Made by a program: the position numbers and the translations under genes. 62,893 nt of DNA from Bacillota bacterium (GTDB taxonomy: Bacteria > Bacillota > Sulfobacillia > Sulfobacillales > Sulfobacillaceae): assembly GCA_021797675.1 (NCBI GenBank), contig JAJZZH010000147.1:1-62893 (forward strand). Reading direction: 5' to 3'. Shown here piece after piece: positions 18,058-26,841 of this stretch. Position 1 is the first letter of the stretch; each line of letters begins with the position of its first letter. The notes under the pieces are model-generated. The model was not told where the DNA came from. It did no database searches and was given only the letters and a program-made list of their open reading frames with translations.

Positions 18058-18239
18058 GCCCAGGGGAGCCATGGGCGCGGGTTCGACCGCTGGGCGTTGC
18101 GCGGACCATCGTCCTGCGTGGCGTCCGGGGAACCAGCGCGAGTCGGGGCTGGTCCGTGGTAGGTCGTCGGCGATCGCTTAACCGCCCGCAGGCCCCCAGG
18201 ACCGGTGCGCCGAGACGGCTTGACGGGAGGGGTGGTCGG

Positions 18240-19490
18240 ATGTCGCATCAAGGCCGCGATGGAGCGGCCGGCCCCAGCCAGCCCTGCCTCGAGGGTAGGG
18301 TCAACCCGCTGCGGGAGCCTGCGCTCGAGGCATGGGGGGTATACATTCATATTCCCTTTTGTCCCGTGCGTTGCACGTACTGCGACTTCCCCACCGTCCT
18401 GGTCCGCGATGAGGAGGTCACCACCGCCTATGTGGATGCGGTGATCCGCGAATGGTCAGGGGAACGTATTCCCCATCGCCCCCCACTAGCCGTGTATCTG
18501 GGAGGGGGTACGCCTTCTTTGCTAGGACCGGATGCGGTCGACCGGTTGTTGGGGGCGATTCGACAGCGCACCGGCAGCGTGGGCGCCGAAGTGACGTTGG
18601 AGGCCAACCCCGGCACGGTGGACCAAGATGACCTGAACGGATTTCGGCAGGCGGGGATTACCCGGCTTTCGATAGGCGTGCAAGCACTGCAAGACCGTTT
18701 ACTGCGGGAGATGAACCGCGGCCATGGTGTCGACGCCGTTTTGGAGACGCTTGCCGCAGCCAAGCGGGTGGGTTTTCCGACCGTCAGTATGGACGCGATC
18801 TACGGCTGGCCGGGGCAGACCTGGCGGCAGTGGCAGGAGACGGTGGAAGAATTGATACGCCTTGAGCCCGACCATGTGTCTCTCTATCAGTTGCAGGTGG
18901 AGCCCGGAACGCAACTCTATCGCAAGATTCGGCGGCACGAACTGGCGCCGCCGAACTTCGACGAGGCCGCCGACATGGCCGACTGGGCTAGCCGGCGGCT
19001 CACGCAGGCGGGTCTTGCCCGTTACGAGATTTCGAGCTTCGCACGTCCCGGCCGACACGGACGGATGAACCAGCTGTACTGGACGCTAAATCCCTATGTG
19101 GGGCTGGGGATGGCGGCGCACGCGTTTGACGGACGGCGCCGCTGGTGGAACGCCCGCTCGCTGCACGGATATCTGAACCGGGTGCGCGCCGGCCGGGACC
19201 CTGTTGCCGGAAGCGAAGAGCTCAACCGGCCGGCATTGATGCGCGAATACTGCTGGTTGGGGCTGCGACAGGTCAGCGGGCTTACCCGCCAGCGCTTTGG
19301 CCAGCGCTTTGGCGCCGACGCGCTGCCGGTGTTTCATCGCGTCTGGGAGGAACTCCGGCAAGATGGATTGATCACATGGGACGCTGAGCGCATTGCCTTG
19401 ACCGCCAGAGGGTTGGACCTGGCAAATCTGGTGATGGGCCGCCTGATCGGCGCCCCATTGGACGCGGACGGGACGGGAAAACGGGGCTAA
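18240..19490 (+). CDS. hemW: HemW-type radical SAM protein
   Basis: Radical SAM protein related to oxygen-independent coproporphyrinogen oxidase; HemW family members are thought to be heme chaperones. The C-x3-C-x2-C cluster motif lies at Cys41, Cys45 and Cys48 in IPFCPVRCTYCDF, followed by the GGTPS motif near residue 86. The protein is 416 residues from ATG 18240, chosen because GGGAGGGG lies about 8 bases upstream; a GTG at 18156 would add a basic, unconserved leader. It lies between lepA and hrcA as in other Firmicutes. HemW has the single aromatic F in the C-x-x-C-D-F context, so it is not a typical HemN. Confidence 0.93.
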   Translation: MSHQGRDGAAGPSQPCLEGRVNPLREPALEAWGVYIHIPFCPVRCTYCDFPTVLVRDEEVTTAYVDAVIREWSGERIPHRPPLAVYLGGGTPSLLGPDAVDRLLGAIRQRTGSVGAEVTLEANPGTVDQDDLNGFRQAGITRLSIGVQALQDRLLREMNRGHGVDAVLETLAAAKRVGFPTVSMDAIYGWPGQTWRQWQETVEELIRLEPDHVSLYQLQVEPGTQLYRKIRRHELAPPNFDEAADMADWASRRLTQAGLARYEISSFARPGRHGRMNQLYWTLNPYVGLGMAAHAFDGRRRWWNARSLHGYLNRVRAGRDPVAGSEELNRPALMREYCWLGLRQVSGLTRQRFGQRFGADALPVFHRVWEELRQDGLITWDAERIALTARGLDLANLVMGRLIGAPLDADGTGKRG

Positions 19491-19508
19491 ATGGGGTCTT
19501 CTCCGCTC

Positions 19509-19538
19509 TTGACAGCCCATAGAGGAGGATGCTACCCT
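19509..19538 (+). promoter_or_regulatory. Candidate promoter of the hrcA operon
   Basis: A perfect TTGACA at 19509-19514 is followed, 18 bp later, by a weak TACCCT (19533-19538). The CIRCE operator lies just downstream, so HrcA would block the transcription start. Confidence 0.5.
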
Positions 19539-19551
19539 CAATGCACTAGCA

Positions 19552-19578
19552 TTAGCAGTCGTGTGTCCCGAGTGCTAA
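19552..19578 (+). promoter_or_regulatory. CIRCE operator (HrcA binding site)
   Basis: TTAGCAGTC, nine bases, GAGTGCTAA: the CIRCE inverted repeat with one mismatch in the left arm (G for C at 19558). It lies 18 bp before hrcA, implying autoregulation of the hrcA-grpE-dnaJ unit by HrcA. Confidence 0.95.
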
Positions 19579-19595
19579 TTGTGAGGTGATGAACG

Positions 19596-20609
19596 GTGGA
19601 CGAACGTAAGCGGCGCATTTTGGAACTCCTGGTTGAGGACTACGTCAACATGGGAGAACCCGTGGGATCGCGCACCCTTTCCCGGAAATACCAGTTGGGG
19701 GTCAGCCCTGCCACCATCCGCAATGAGATGGCCGATCTCGAAGAGCAAGGATATTTGGAGCACCCGCATACCTCTTCCGGCCGGGTTCCCTCCGACAAGG
19801 GATACCGGTATTACGTCGACCAACTGTTGGAGCGGCCGGGTTTGGATCGTTCACTCATCGAAGGGATTCAGGCCAGTTATCGGGCGAAGGCGCGGGAAAT
19901 CGCCTGGTTGATTCACCAAACGGCTCGACTGGTTTCCGACATTACGGCTTATCCGACGGTAGTGTTGGCCCCGCGAGGGGAGGACGCCCGCCTCGCCGGC
20001 TTGAGCGTGGTCATCCTGGCGCCGGCACTCGCGGTCCTCGTGTTACAGACGGACTCGGGCTATATCGAAAGCCGAACCGTCGGGGTGCCTCCAGAACTTA
20101 TGGGGTCGGATCTGGCGGCGATGGTAGCCGAGATTAGTAATACGCTGGAGGGCGTGCCTCTCCGGGACCTGGAAAACGCCATGGTAAAGCGGCTCCGAGG
20201 CGATTTGTGGCGTCACCACGGGTTTTGGCTGGAGGTCATTCAGCGTTTGGCCAGCCGCGGCGATGACGAGGAGCGGGTGGCGCTTTCGGGAACCCGCAGC
20301 ATGCTGAACTATCCCGAATTTCGTGACGTTGAACGATTGAAGCGGGTGCTGGGATTTTTGGAAACGGAGTCGGAGATTGACCGGCTTTTGCGTACGCGGG
20401 TATCGGGGCGGGTTGAGGTGCTGATCGGAACGGAAGTGCCGGCTGACGATATTCAGGATTGCAGCGTGGTGACGGCTGCCTACCGCGCCGGAGACCAAGT
20501 CGTGGGCAGGCTCTTGGTGTTGGGACCGCGGCGTATGCACTATGGCCGGGTGATAGCCGTGTTGGAAGCCGTTTCCGAAGAACTCTCGAGGGCGTTAGAA
20601 TGGGCATAG
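19596..20609 (+). CDS. hrcA: Heat-inducible transcription repressor HrcA
   Basis: Repressor of class I heat-shock genes that binds CIRCE. The 337-residue protein starts with a winged helix (about 1-75: DERKRRILELLVEDYV, VGSRTLSRKYQLGVSPATIRNEM, SSGRVPSDKGYRYYVD), followed by the dimerisation and GAF-like domains. GTG start with GAGGTGAT upstream. First gene of hrcA-grpE-dnaJ. Confidence 0.97.
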   Translation: MDERKRRILELLVEDYVNMGEPVGSRTLSRKYQLGVSPATIRNEMADLEEQGYLEHPHTSSGRVPSDKGYRYYVDQLLERPGLDRSLIEGIQASYRAKAREIAWLIHQTARLVSDITAYPTVVLAPRGEDARLAGLSVVILAPALAVLVLQTDSGYIESRTVGVPPELMGSDLAAMVAEISNTLEGVPLRDLENAMVKRLRGDLWRHHGFWLEVIQRLASRGDDEERVALSGTRSMLNYPEFRDVERLKRVLGFLETESEIDRLLRTRVSGRVEVLIGTEVPADDIQDCSVVTAAYRAGDQVVGRLLVLGPRRMHYGRVIAVLEAVSEELSRALEWA

Positions 20610-20640
20610 AAAAGACTGGCAGGGGGGGCACAAATCGACG

Positions 20641-21318
20641 ATGAGTGAACAAAACTCAGCAGCCGAGCATAAATATCAGGCAACGCACAAGGACGCCGAG
20701 TCGGACGCGAGCGAAGCCGAGGCGGATCGCGAAGGGACCGCGGCGAACGAGATGAACGGGGAAACTTCCGCCGGCGGTGAGTCGACCGATGCTGAAACTG
20801 GGGAAGGCCAGGGCGAAACCGGGACCGAACCCGAGGCCGATTGGCGCAGCATTGCCGACAGCCGCTATGAACAGCTGATTCGCCTGCAGGCGGACTTCGA
20901 AAATTTTCGCCGCCGCGCCGAGCGAGACCGGGTGGAAAGCGAAGCGCAAATCATTGGCCGGATATTGCACGATCTGCTGTCGGTATACGATAACTTGGAG
21001 CGAGCAGTGAAATTCATGCCAACCGAGGGAGAAGCCAAGGCGTGGCGGGTAGGGGTGGAAATGACCTTGAACGGCTTTAACGAGGTGTTGGGTCGGCTCG
21101 GCGTCCAACCTGTCGCCACCGTGGGTGTCCTGTTCAACCCATCGCTTCATGAGGCCGTGCAGCAGGTGGAGAGTACCTGGCCGGAAGGCGTGGTTGCCGA
21201 AGAGGTTCAAAAGGGATTTCGTTGGCGGGATCGCGTGTTGCGCGCGGCGCTGGTTAAAGTGTCGTCAGGCGGGGGGCAACAACCAGATGCACAAGCACCA
21301 ACCGATGACGAGAAATAG
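20641..21318 (+). CDS. grpE: Nucleotide exchange factor GrpE
   Basis: Exchange factor for DnaK. 225 residues: an acidic, Ala/Glu-rich leader of about 65 residues, a long coiled coil (about 75-120: YEQLIRLQADFENFRRRAERD) and the C-terminal beta domain (LGVQPV, FNPSLHEAVQQV, GFRWRDRVLRAALVKVS). Unusually, dnaJ follows after only 28 bp, with no dnaK between. Confidence 0.96.
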   Translation: MSEQNSAAEHKYQATHKDAESDASEAEADREGTAANEMNGETSAGGESTDAETGEGQGETGTEPEADWRSIADSRYEQLIRLQADFENFRRRAERDRVESEAQIIGRILHDLLSVYDNLERAVKFMPTEGEAKAWRVGVEMTLNGFNEVLGRLGVQPVATVGVLFNPSLHEAVQQVESTWPEGVVAEEVQKGFRWRDRVLRAALVKVSSGGGQQPDAQAPTDDEK

Positions 21319-21346
21319 GTCTGGGCGTCGATAGGGAGGAACGGGC

Positions 21347-22462
21347 ATGGCGAATCGAGATTATTACGATGTGCTAGGCGTAAGCCGGAACGCGTCAGAA
21401 GACGAGATTAAAAAGGCTTTTCGCCGGATGGCCCGGAAGTACCACCCGGACGCCAACCCGGGGGATGATCAAGCCGAAGAAAAGTTTAAAGAATTGAACG
21501 CAGCGTACGAGGTGTTGAGCGACCCTAACAAGCGCGCGCAGTATGATCAGTTTGGCACCCAAGGTCCGGGGCAGAATTTTGGCCAGGCCGATTTTGGGGG
21601 ATTCGGCGGGTTTGGCGATATTTTTGATATGTTTTTCGGTGGCGGAGGACCTGGGGGGCGGCCGGGACCCGAGCGTGGTCCCGATTTGCGGTCGGACGTC
21701 ACCATTGACCTGGAAGACGTGATGACGGGGGTTGACCGTGAGATTCGGGTGGTCCGGGACGAAGTGTGTCCCCGTTGCCATGGCAATGAGGCCGAACCGG
21801 GGACCCGGATTGAAACTTGTACACGTTGCCATGGGCGAGGCCAGGTTGAATACCTTCGCGACAGTTTATTGGGTCGGGTGCGGCAGATTGAAACCTGTCC
21901 CCAGTGCCGAGGCGCTGGCAAGACGGTGAGCACTCCCTGCCGTGAATGCCGGGGCCGGGGCCAAATTCGCGCGGAAAAACGTCTCACCATCACCATCCCC
22001 CCGGGAATTGAGGACGGAACCCGGCTCAGGGTGCCTGGCGAGGGTGGGGCCGGTCAGCGGGGCGGGTCTCCCGGAGACTTGATGGTGTTGGTGCACGTCA
22101 AATCGCACGCCAAGTTCCGCCGTCAGGGGCAGGATCTGGTTATGGACCTCGGTATAGGATTTGCCCAGGCAGTTCTGGGCGCAGAGGTCGAAGTGGAAGG
22201 CATCGGGGCCCGGGAGACGATTCATATCCCGCCGGGGACGCAGCCAAGCACGGTGTTTCGGGTGCCGAGGTTGGGCTTTCCCCGTCTGGGTAGTCCCTCT
22301 ATCCGCGGAGATCTGCATGTGCGGATAACCATTCAGGTGCCCACGCAACTCTCGTCCAAAGAGCGTGAATTGATGCGGCAGTGGGCGGAATCGCGTCATG
22401 AACCGGTGCTGACCGAGGATCGCAGCATTTTGCGCAAGGTGAAAGATGCCTTCGGCCGTTGA
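21347..22462 (+). CDS. dnaJ: Chaperone DnaJ
   Basis: Hsp40 co-chaperone. The J domain (residues 1-70) carries HPD in KYHPDANPG; a Gly/Phe-rich linker follows; the zinc domain contains four repeats (CPRCHG, CTRCHG, CPQCRG, CRECRG), and two substrate-binding domains complete its 371 residues. GGGAGGAAC precedes the ATG. Its end overlaps prmA by 17 bp. Confidence 0.98.
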   Translation: MANRDYYDVLGVSRNASEDEIKKAFRRMARKYHPDANPGDDQAEEKFKELNAAYEVLSDPNKRAQYDQFGTQGPGQNFGQADFGGFGGFGDIFDMFFGGGGPGGRPGPERGPDLRSDVTIDLEDVMTGVDREIRVVRDEVCPRCHGNEAEPGTRIETCTRCHGRGQVEYLRDSLLGRVRQIETCPQCRGAGKTVSTPCRECRGRGQIRAEKRLTITIPPGIEDGTRLRVPGEGGAGQRGGSPGDLMVLVHVKSHAKFRRQGQDLVMDLGIGFAQAVLGAEVEVEGIGARETIHIPPGTQPSTVFRVPRLGFPRLGSPSIRGDLHVRITIQVPTQLSSKERELMRQWAESRHEPVLTEDRSILRKVKDAFGR

Positions 22463-23342
22463 CTATTGGCGCGTCCGGATCGCGGTCGAACCGTCGGAAA
22501 TTGAAGCCGTCGCGGCATGGCTGATGGAGTTTGGAGTCGGCGGGGTGGAATTTGAAGACGGTGAGCCACCTCGGATGTCTCGGTTCACCGACATCGCCCT
22601 GGCAACGCCGGCCGCTCCGTTTGTGGCAGGATATTTTGCGGACGACGAACGCTGGCCGGACACGGCATCGAGGATTCGCCAGCGGGCGGCGGCCGCCGGG
22701 TGGGCGGTGGTGGTCGAACGAATTCCCACCCAAAGCTGGGAAACGGCATGGAAGCAGTATTACGGTCCCGTGGCCCTGCCGGAGGGGTATGGGATCGTGC
22801 CGACGTGGTACATAGGTTCGCCGTTTGCTGCCGAGAAAACCATTTGGTTGGACCCCGGCATGGCCTTTGGCACCGGGACCCACGCGACCACACGGTCCTG
22901 CTTGGAGATCCTGATTGCCCAGGGGGCGGCCAAGCCGCGAGTCTTGGATTTGGGAGCGGGGTCGGGCATCTTGTCGTTGGCGGCCGCCAAGCTGTCAGCC
23001 ATGACCGTGGATGCGGTGGAACCTGACCCGGTGGCCGTGCGTGCGCTGACGGACAATATTCGCGCGAACGGTTTGGAGCGGAGGATTCACGTGATCTGCG
23101 GAACGTTTGCGGATCTGCCCGTCGGACCCCCGTACGATCTGGTCTTGATGAATCTGACTCGCGAATTGATTAGGGAGTGGTGGCCCTCGGTGCAACAGCG
23201 CCTGACCGGTTGGGCCGTCCTCTCCGGTCTGCTCGAAGATGCGGTGCCCGAGATGGAGACGATGGTGCGTCGGCATGGCGGGTTTCAGGTTGTCGAATAT
23301 CGGATCCGGCAAGGTTGGGCCACGCTTCGGATCGCTCGATGA
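22446..23342 (+). CDS. prmA: Ribosomal protein L11 methyltransferase
   Basis: SAM-dependent methyltransferase acting on L11. The 298-residue protein has the N-terminal recognition domain, the family linker [14 protein letters not shown] (about 138-151) and the SAM motif [11 protein letters not shown] (about 166-176), then the LMNLTREL motif corresponding to N-[LI]-x. ATG lies inside the end of dnaJ; the TGA overlaps the next ATG. Confidence 0.95.
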   Translation: MPSAVDYWRVRIAVEPSEIEAVAAWLMEFGVGGVEFEDGEPPRMSRFTDIALATPAAPFVAGYFADDERWPDTASRIRQRAAAAGWAVVVERIPTQSWETAWKQYYGPVALPEGYGIVPTWYIGSPFAAEKTIWLDPGMAFGTGTHATTRSCLEILIAQGAAKPRVLDLGAGSGILSLAAAKLSAMTVDAVEPDPVAVRALTDNIRANGLERRIHVICGTFADLPVGPPYDLVLMNLTRELIREWWPSVQQRLTGWAVLSGLLEDAVPEMETMVRRHGGFQVVEYRIRQGWATLRIAR

Positions 23343-24070
23343 TTCGCATGATATTTGAGGCCTCGCGGCTCCAGCACGGGCAGATTGGGCTTCGCGACGA
23401 CGAGGTCCACTACCTGATCCAAGTGATGCGAGTCGGCCGACGCCGGCTCGAGGCTATGATTGAAGGGGTTGGCTTGTTTGAGGCCCAGTTGGACGAAGCG
23501 GGGGTCAGCTTGCGGATCGGAAAGGCGTTGGGGTCTCCGCCGCGCTTGCGGCTGGCGATAACGGTGGCTCCCGCCTTGATTAAGCATGACTTGATCGGCC
23601 AGGTGATCGAAAAGGGCACCGAGGTGGGAGTTGTGCGCTTTCAACCCTGGGTGGCCGAACGGAGCGTTGTCCGCGCGGCGGGACCAAGCAAGCTCCAACG
23701 GTGGCGGCGGATTGCCAAAGAGGCTAGCGAACAGTGTCGACGGGCCGCGGTGCCGGATATTTTGCCGGTAGCGGTCGGGGTTGAGGATCTGGGCCGTGAC
23801 GAGGATGAGCTGGGGGTGCTGTGGGACCCCGACGGCGAGCCGCTGGACCATTGGTGGGCGGCGTCGGCCGGGACCATGAAGCGGGTCAAGACGGTGGTGG
23901 GCCCTGAAGGCGGTATCACGGAGGACGAGCGGGCCGCTTTCCATCGCCACGGGTTTTGCTCGGTCCGCCTGGGCCCGCAGACATTCCGCGCCGAAAATGC
24001 GGGGGTCTTCGGCGCCCTTCTCCTATTATGGCTCAACGGCGAATTGATCAGACCTGTCACCCTTCCATGA
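23339..24070 (+). CDS. rsmE: 16S rRNA (uridine-1498-N3)-methyltransferase
   Basis: SPOUT methyltransferase modifying U1498 of 16S rRNA. About 243 residues with a short PUA-like N-terminal domain and a knotted C-terminus showing VVGPEGGITEDE and RLGPQTFRAENAG. The start at ATG 23339 forms an ATGA overlap with prmA; longer open frame upstream lies within prmA and is not conserved. Confidence 0.95.
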   Translation: MIRMIFEASRLQHGQIGLRDDEVHYLIQVMRVGRRRLEAMIEGVGLFEAQLDEAGVSLRIGKALGSPPRLRLAITVAPALIKHDLIGQVIEKGTEVGVVRFQPWVAERSVVRAAGPSKLQRWRRIAKEASEQCRRAAVPDILPVAVGVEDLGRDEDELGVLWDPDGEPLDHWWAASAGTMKRVKTVVGPEGGITEDERAAFHRHGFCSVRLGPQTFRAENAGVFGALLLLWLNGELIRPVTLP

Positions 24071-24135
24071 TTGGTCGAGACTGCTAGAGTGGCGGTTATC
24101 GGATTCGGTGATGCTAGCCCCTGAGGAGGCGTGTC

Positions 24136-24285
24136 GTGGGCAAGCTCATCGAACTCAAATTTTGCGATATCTGTCATAAGCCGGTAGTCAAAAAACCCGT
24201 TCAGTTGATGCCGGGGGGATTTTTGGATAGTACCCTATGCAAAGAGTGCTTGAGCAAGTACGGCCACCTGTACCGCCCATGGTAA
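24136..24285 (+). CDS. 49-residue two-CxxC zinc-ribbon protein
   Basis: Starts at GTG 24136, 6 bases after a perfect GAGGAGG at 24123-24129. The protein has two C-x-x-C pairs (CDIC near residues 10-13 and CKEC near 35-38), enough for one zinc ribbon, and a basic middle. I do not recognise a family. It lies between rsmE and rpsU; its ribosome binding site and codon usage make it credible. Confidence 0.65.
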   Translation: MGKLIELKFCDICHKPVVKKPVQLMPGGFLDSTLCKECLSKYGHLYRPW

Positions 24286-24338
24286 CGCCGTAGCGGAGTG
24301 CGCACGGTCCCACGCTCAGGTTTTCCCGATGGTTAGGT

Positions 24339-24367
24339 TTGACGAGTTTTTGGGCCCGCCCTATAAT
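24339..24367 (+). promoter_or_regulatory. Strong sigma-A promoter for rpsU-yqeY
   Basis: TTGACG (24339-24344), a 17-bp spacer and a perfect TATAAT (24362-24367), about 47 bp upstream of rpsU. The inverted pair CCCCGACC/GGTTGGGG (24381-24397) lies in the leader. Confidence 0.85.
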
Positions 24368-24413
24368 AAAATGAAGGTCACCCCGACCCGGTTGGGGAGA
24401 GGGGAGGGAGCAA

Positions 24414-24593
24414 ATGTCAGAGGTCAAGGTCGGCAAAAATGAAAGCCTAGACAGCGCATTGCGGCGGTTTAAGCGGCAGATCCAAAAGGCTGGCGTGTTG
24501 GCGGAAGCGCGTCGACGGGAACATTACGAAAAGCCTAGCGTTCGGCGCAAGAAAAAGTCGGAGGCAGCACGCAAAAAGAGTAGCAAGCGCTAG
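24414..24593 (+). CDS. rpsU: 30S ribosomal protein S21
   Basis: 59-residue, highly basic S21: [20 protein letters not shown] and the [21 protein letters not shown] tail are the family signature. GGGAGGGAG precedes the ATG. It is co-transcribed with yqeY, as is common in Firmicutes. Confidence 0.96.
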   Translation: MSEVKVGKNESLDSALRRFKRQIQKAGVLAEARRREHYEKPSVRRKKKSEAARKKSSKR

Positions 24594-24669
24594 CACTTTT
24601 CACTGCCTTATAGGTTGGTTGGGAAATGGAAGTTTTGGGCCTTGCAGAGCGGCCCCACGGAGGTTCGGA

Positions 24670-25125
24670 TTGTTGCTCAGAGAACGCTTGAACGACGATT
24701 TGAAGTGTGCGCTGCGAGCCAAGGATGCGACGCGGTTGGCGGTGATCCGCGGAATTAAGGCGGCTGTCCTGGAGGCGGAGACGAAAGATCGTCGGACGTC
24801 TCTGGAGGACGGCGACATAGTTGGCTTGATCGCCAAAGAGGTGAAGGAGCGCCGCGATGTGATCGGCGAGTTCGAACGAGCTGGGCGCCGCGATTTGGTA
24901 GACAAGGCCCGCGCCGAAATTGCGATCTTGACCGAATATCTGCCGCAACCGCTGTCAGAAAGCGAGCTATCTCGTCTGGTGGATCAGGCGCTCCAGGAGA
25001 CTGGGGCACGGGGGATGGCAGACATGAAGAGCGTGATGGCCTGGCTGACTCCTCGCGTTCAAGGGCGGGTCGAAGGAGCGGCGGTAGCCGTAAAGGTGAA
25101 GGCCGCTTTAAGCCGTGGATCGTGA
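24670..25125 (+). CDS. yqeY: GatB/YqeY domain protein
   Basis: 151 residues of the YqeY family, a helical domain resembling the tRNA-binding tail of GatB; the function of the free-standing form is uncertain. Visible signatures: LNDDLKCALRAKDATRLAVIR, then AEIAILTEYLPQPLSESEL and the GMADMKSVMAWL tail. The start is TTG 24670, 6 bases after GGAGG; the longer open frame from 24619 has no such site. A strong terminator follows. Confidence 0.93.
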   Translation: MLLRERLNDDLKCALRAKDATRLAVIRGIKAAVLEAETKDRRTSLEDGDIVGLIAKEVKERRDVIGEFERAGRRDLVDKARAEIAILTEYLPQPLSESELSRLVDQALQETGARGMADMKSVMAWLTPRVQGRVEGAAVAVKVKAALSRGS

Positions 25126-25159
25126 GGGTGGGCCTGGCGGCCCATGGGTTCATGCACTG

Positions 25160-25197
25160 AAGAGGCTCCGAGGACACATTCCTCGGAGCCTCTTGGT
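25160..25197 (+). terminator. Terminator of the rpsU-yqeY unit
   Basis: A 15-bp perfect inverted repeat, AAGAGGCTCCGAGGA / TCCTCGGAGCCTCTT (25160-25174 and 25180-25194), loop CACAT, then GGTTTC. Its position makes it unlikely that the next gene starts at the upstream ATG-like sites. Confidence 0.8.
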
Positions 25198-26197
25198 TTC
25201 CGGGCTGACGATTGCCGTCGCGGGCGGTCGGTTGGCGTCGGTGACCGGAGAAGTTCGGCCGGCAGGGATCGCGGCGCTCTATGCCGTGCCTCGGGGCACG
25301 ACGGAAACCGCCCGGGTAGCCCTATATCCCGCCGGGGGCAGCCGCCCCATGGCCACCGTGGGACTGGGACCGCTCGGCTTAGTCGGACAGCTAGGGACCA
25401 TGGCGAGCCGGGGCATGACGTGGCAGGCCACGACGGGTTGGCGTGTGGTATGGGGGCGCGCAGGCCGGATCCTGCGGATAACGCGGGCACCGCGCGGACG
25501 CACCTGGATTTCGGTGGCTTGGGCAAACCGCGTCCTCTATGGGGTGAGTGCGTCGTGGTCAGGCCGATCGGTGCGCATCGAACGATGGTCAGATGATGTC
25601 GATGGTGACGGAAGGGCGAGGGAGGAAATCGGGTCCGTGTCCCTCGTGCGGAGCGTGCCGGCGGGAATCGTCCAGGTGTGGAGTTCGCGCTCGGGGGCCG
25701 TGGCCACGGTGATTCAGCCTGGTCATCTCGCTTGGTATCCGCTTAGCCATCGCGCGGAGATCCGCCGAGTGGCTGGGGTGGAGGCGAGCTTTTGGTTCGG
25801 GTTTCCCGGTTTCCGCCGAGCCGCAGCGTTTTCCACGCGGGCCGGAACCCTGGGCATGATCTGGGTCGGCCGCAGGATTCACCGGGTCGTGTTTGCGAAC
25901 CCATCCCGGGCGATTTTGGGCATGACCGATGCTCAGCGGGTCTGGGGAATTTCGACGGTGGGGATGGTTCCGCTCGAGAACGGGCGGTTTGCGTTCCCCG
26001 CGCGGGTGCCCTGGCCGGGGCCGATGCCCACCACCATCGCGTTAGCGGAATCTCCCGGCAGTTGGTGCTTGGTACTGGGCGGGCCGGGACAGGGATACTG
26101 GTTCGACACCCGCGGTGGATGGTTCGGTCCGCCGTTTCGTTTGCGGCTCCCGGCCGGCGCGGTGATCCGGGCGGTGGTCCCCTTGACGACCCGCTAG
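25193..26197 (+). CDS. Unrecognised protein, possibly secreted or beta-rich
   Basis: About 334 residues dominated by short beta-strand-like segments with many Gly, Val, Arg and Trp, for example repeated W-G-R and G-x-W patterns; this could be a beta-propeller-like fold, but I cannot assign a family. A hydrophobic N-terminus (LVSGLTIAVAGG) could be a weak signal sequence. The frame stays open back to 25115, but the rpsU-yqeY terminator lies there, so I prefer TTG 25193 (GGAG four bases upstream); a GTG at 25238 is another option. Its stop overlaps the convergent gene on the minus strand by 4 bases. High-GC frames can stay open by chance, so the call is tentative. Confidence 0.5.
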   Translation: MVSGLTIAVAGGRLASVTGEVRPAGIAALYAVPRGTTETARVALYPAGGSRPMATVGLGPLGLVGQLGTMASRGMTWQATTGWRVVWGRAGRILRITRAPRGRTWISVAWANRVLYGVSASWSGRSVRIERWSDDVDGDGRAREEIGSVSLVRSVPAGIVQVWSSRSGAVATVIQPGHLAWYPLSHRAEIRRVAGVEASFWFGFPGFRRAAAFSTRAGTLGMIWVGRRIHRVVFANPSRAILGMTDAQRVWGISTVGMVPLENGRFAFPARVPWPGPMPTTIALAESPGSWCLVLGGPGQGYWFDTRGGWFGPPFRLRLPAGAVIRAVVPLTTR

Positions 26198-26841
26198 ATC
26201 CAGTTGGTGGGCACTGGATCGTGTTTCCAACGCGCTCGCGCCCTGGGGTTGGGCGCAAATTCGGGGAGTGGTTCGACCGGCAACGGCCCCCGGGCGAAGT
26301 CGGTCACCCAAAGGGGACGATGGAGCGCCTCGGCCAGCGCTAGGGCGTCGACGAGATCGAGAGCCCCGTATACTCCCCAGGTCGGATAGCGGCTGAGGAC
26401 CCAGTAGCAGGCGGCAAAGCCAAAGCTCGTCCCCTCTACCCAACAGCGTAGCGAGGGGAGTGCGATGGCGCCCGCGACCGCATAACTCAGGGAATGCAGA
26501 CTCATCCCCGGTGGCCGCCGCAGCATGAGGTTGGCTGCCCTGACGGCGACGGCTGTCCAAGCGGCACGGTCGCCCGGCACTTCGGCCTCGATGTCCGCCG
26601 TCAGGGCGTCGAGATCGCCGGCGTTTTCTCGAACCCAGGTGCGGGCACCGGTGACCGGTGCGGTACTGCCCAGGGAGGGAAGAGAGGCTGCCGCTGCGGG
26701 CACGGCGGAGGGGGCGACGATGATGTGGCCACGGCCGGCCGAGCGGTTGACGAACCGTTGACCAAGGCGTACCAGCCATGGATCGTCGTCATGGCGTGGA
26801 CTGAGATCGAGGGTCGGGAGCCAGAGCAAGGGGCGGTTCAT
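26194..26841 (-). CDS. Unknown partner of a radical SAM enzyme
   Basis: 215 residues, no recognised family. The N-terminus is LWLPTLDLSPRHDDDPWLV; the middle has LMLRRPPGMSLHSLSYAVAGAIALPSL and CYWVLSRYPTWGVYGALDLVDALALAEAL, giving a helical, Trp-rich protein without a clear membrane span. The ATG overlaps the stop of the upstream radical SAM gene (ATGA), so translation is coupled and the two products probably act together. It does not resemble MqnA, MqnB or MqnD to my eye. Confidence 0.65.
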   Translation of the reverse strand: MNRPLLWLPTLDLSPRHDDDPWLVRLGQRFVNRSAGRGHIIVAPSAVPAAAASLPSLGSTAPVTGARTWVRENAGDLDALTADIEAEVPGDRAAWTAVAVRAANLMLRRPPGMSLHSLSYAVAGAIALPSLRCWVEGTSFGFAACYWVLSRYPTWGVYGALDLVDALALAEALHRPLWVTDFARGPLPVEPLPEFAPNPRARARWKHDPVPTNWI

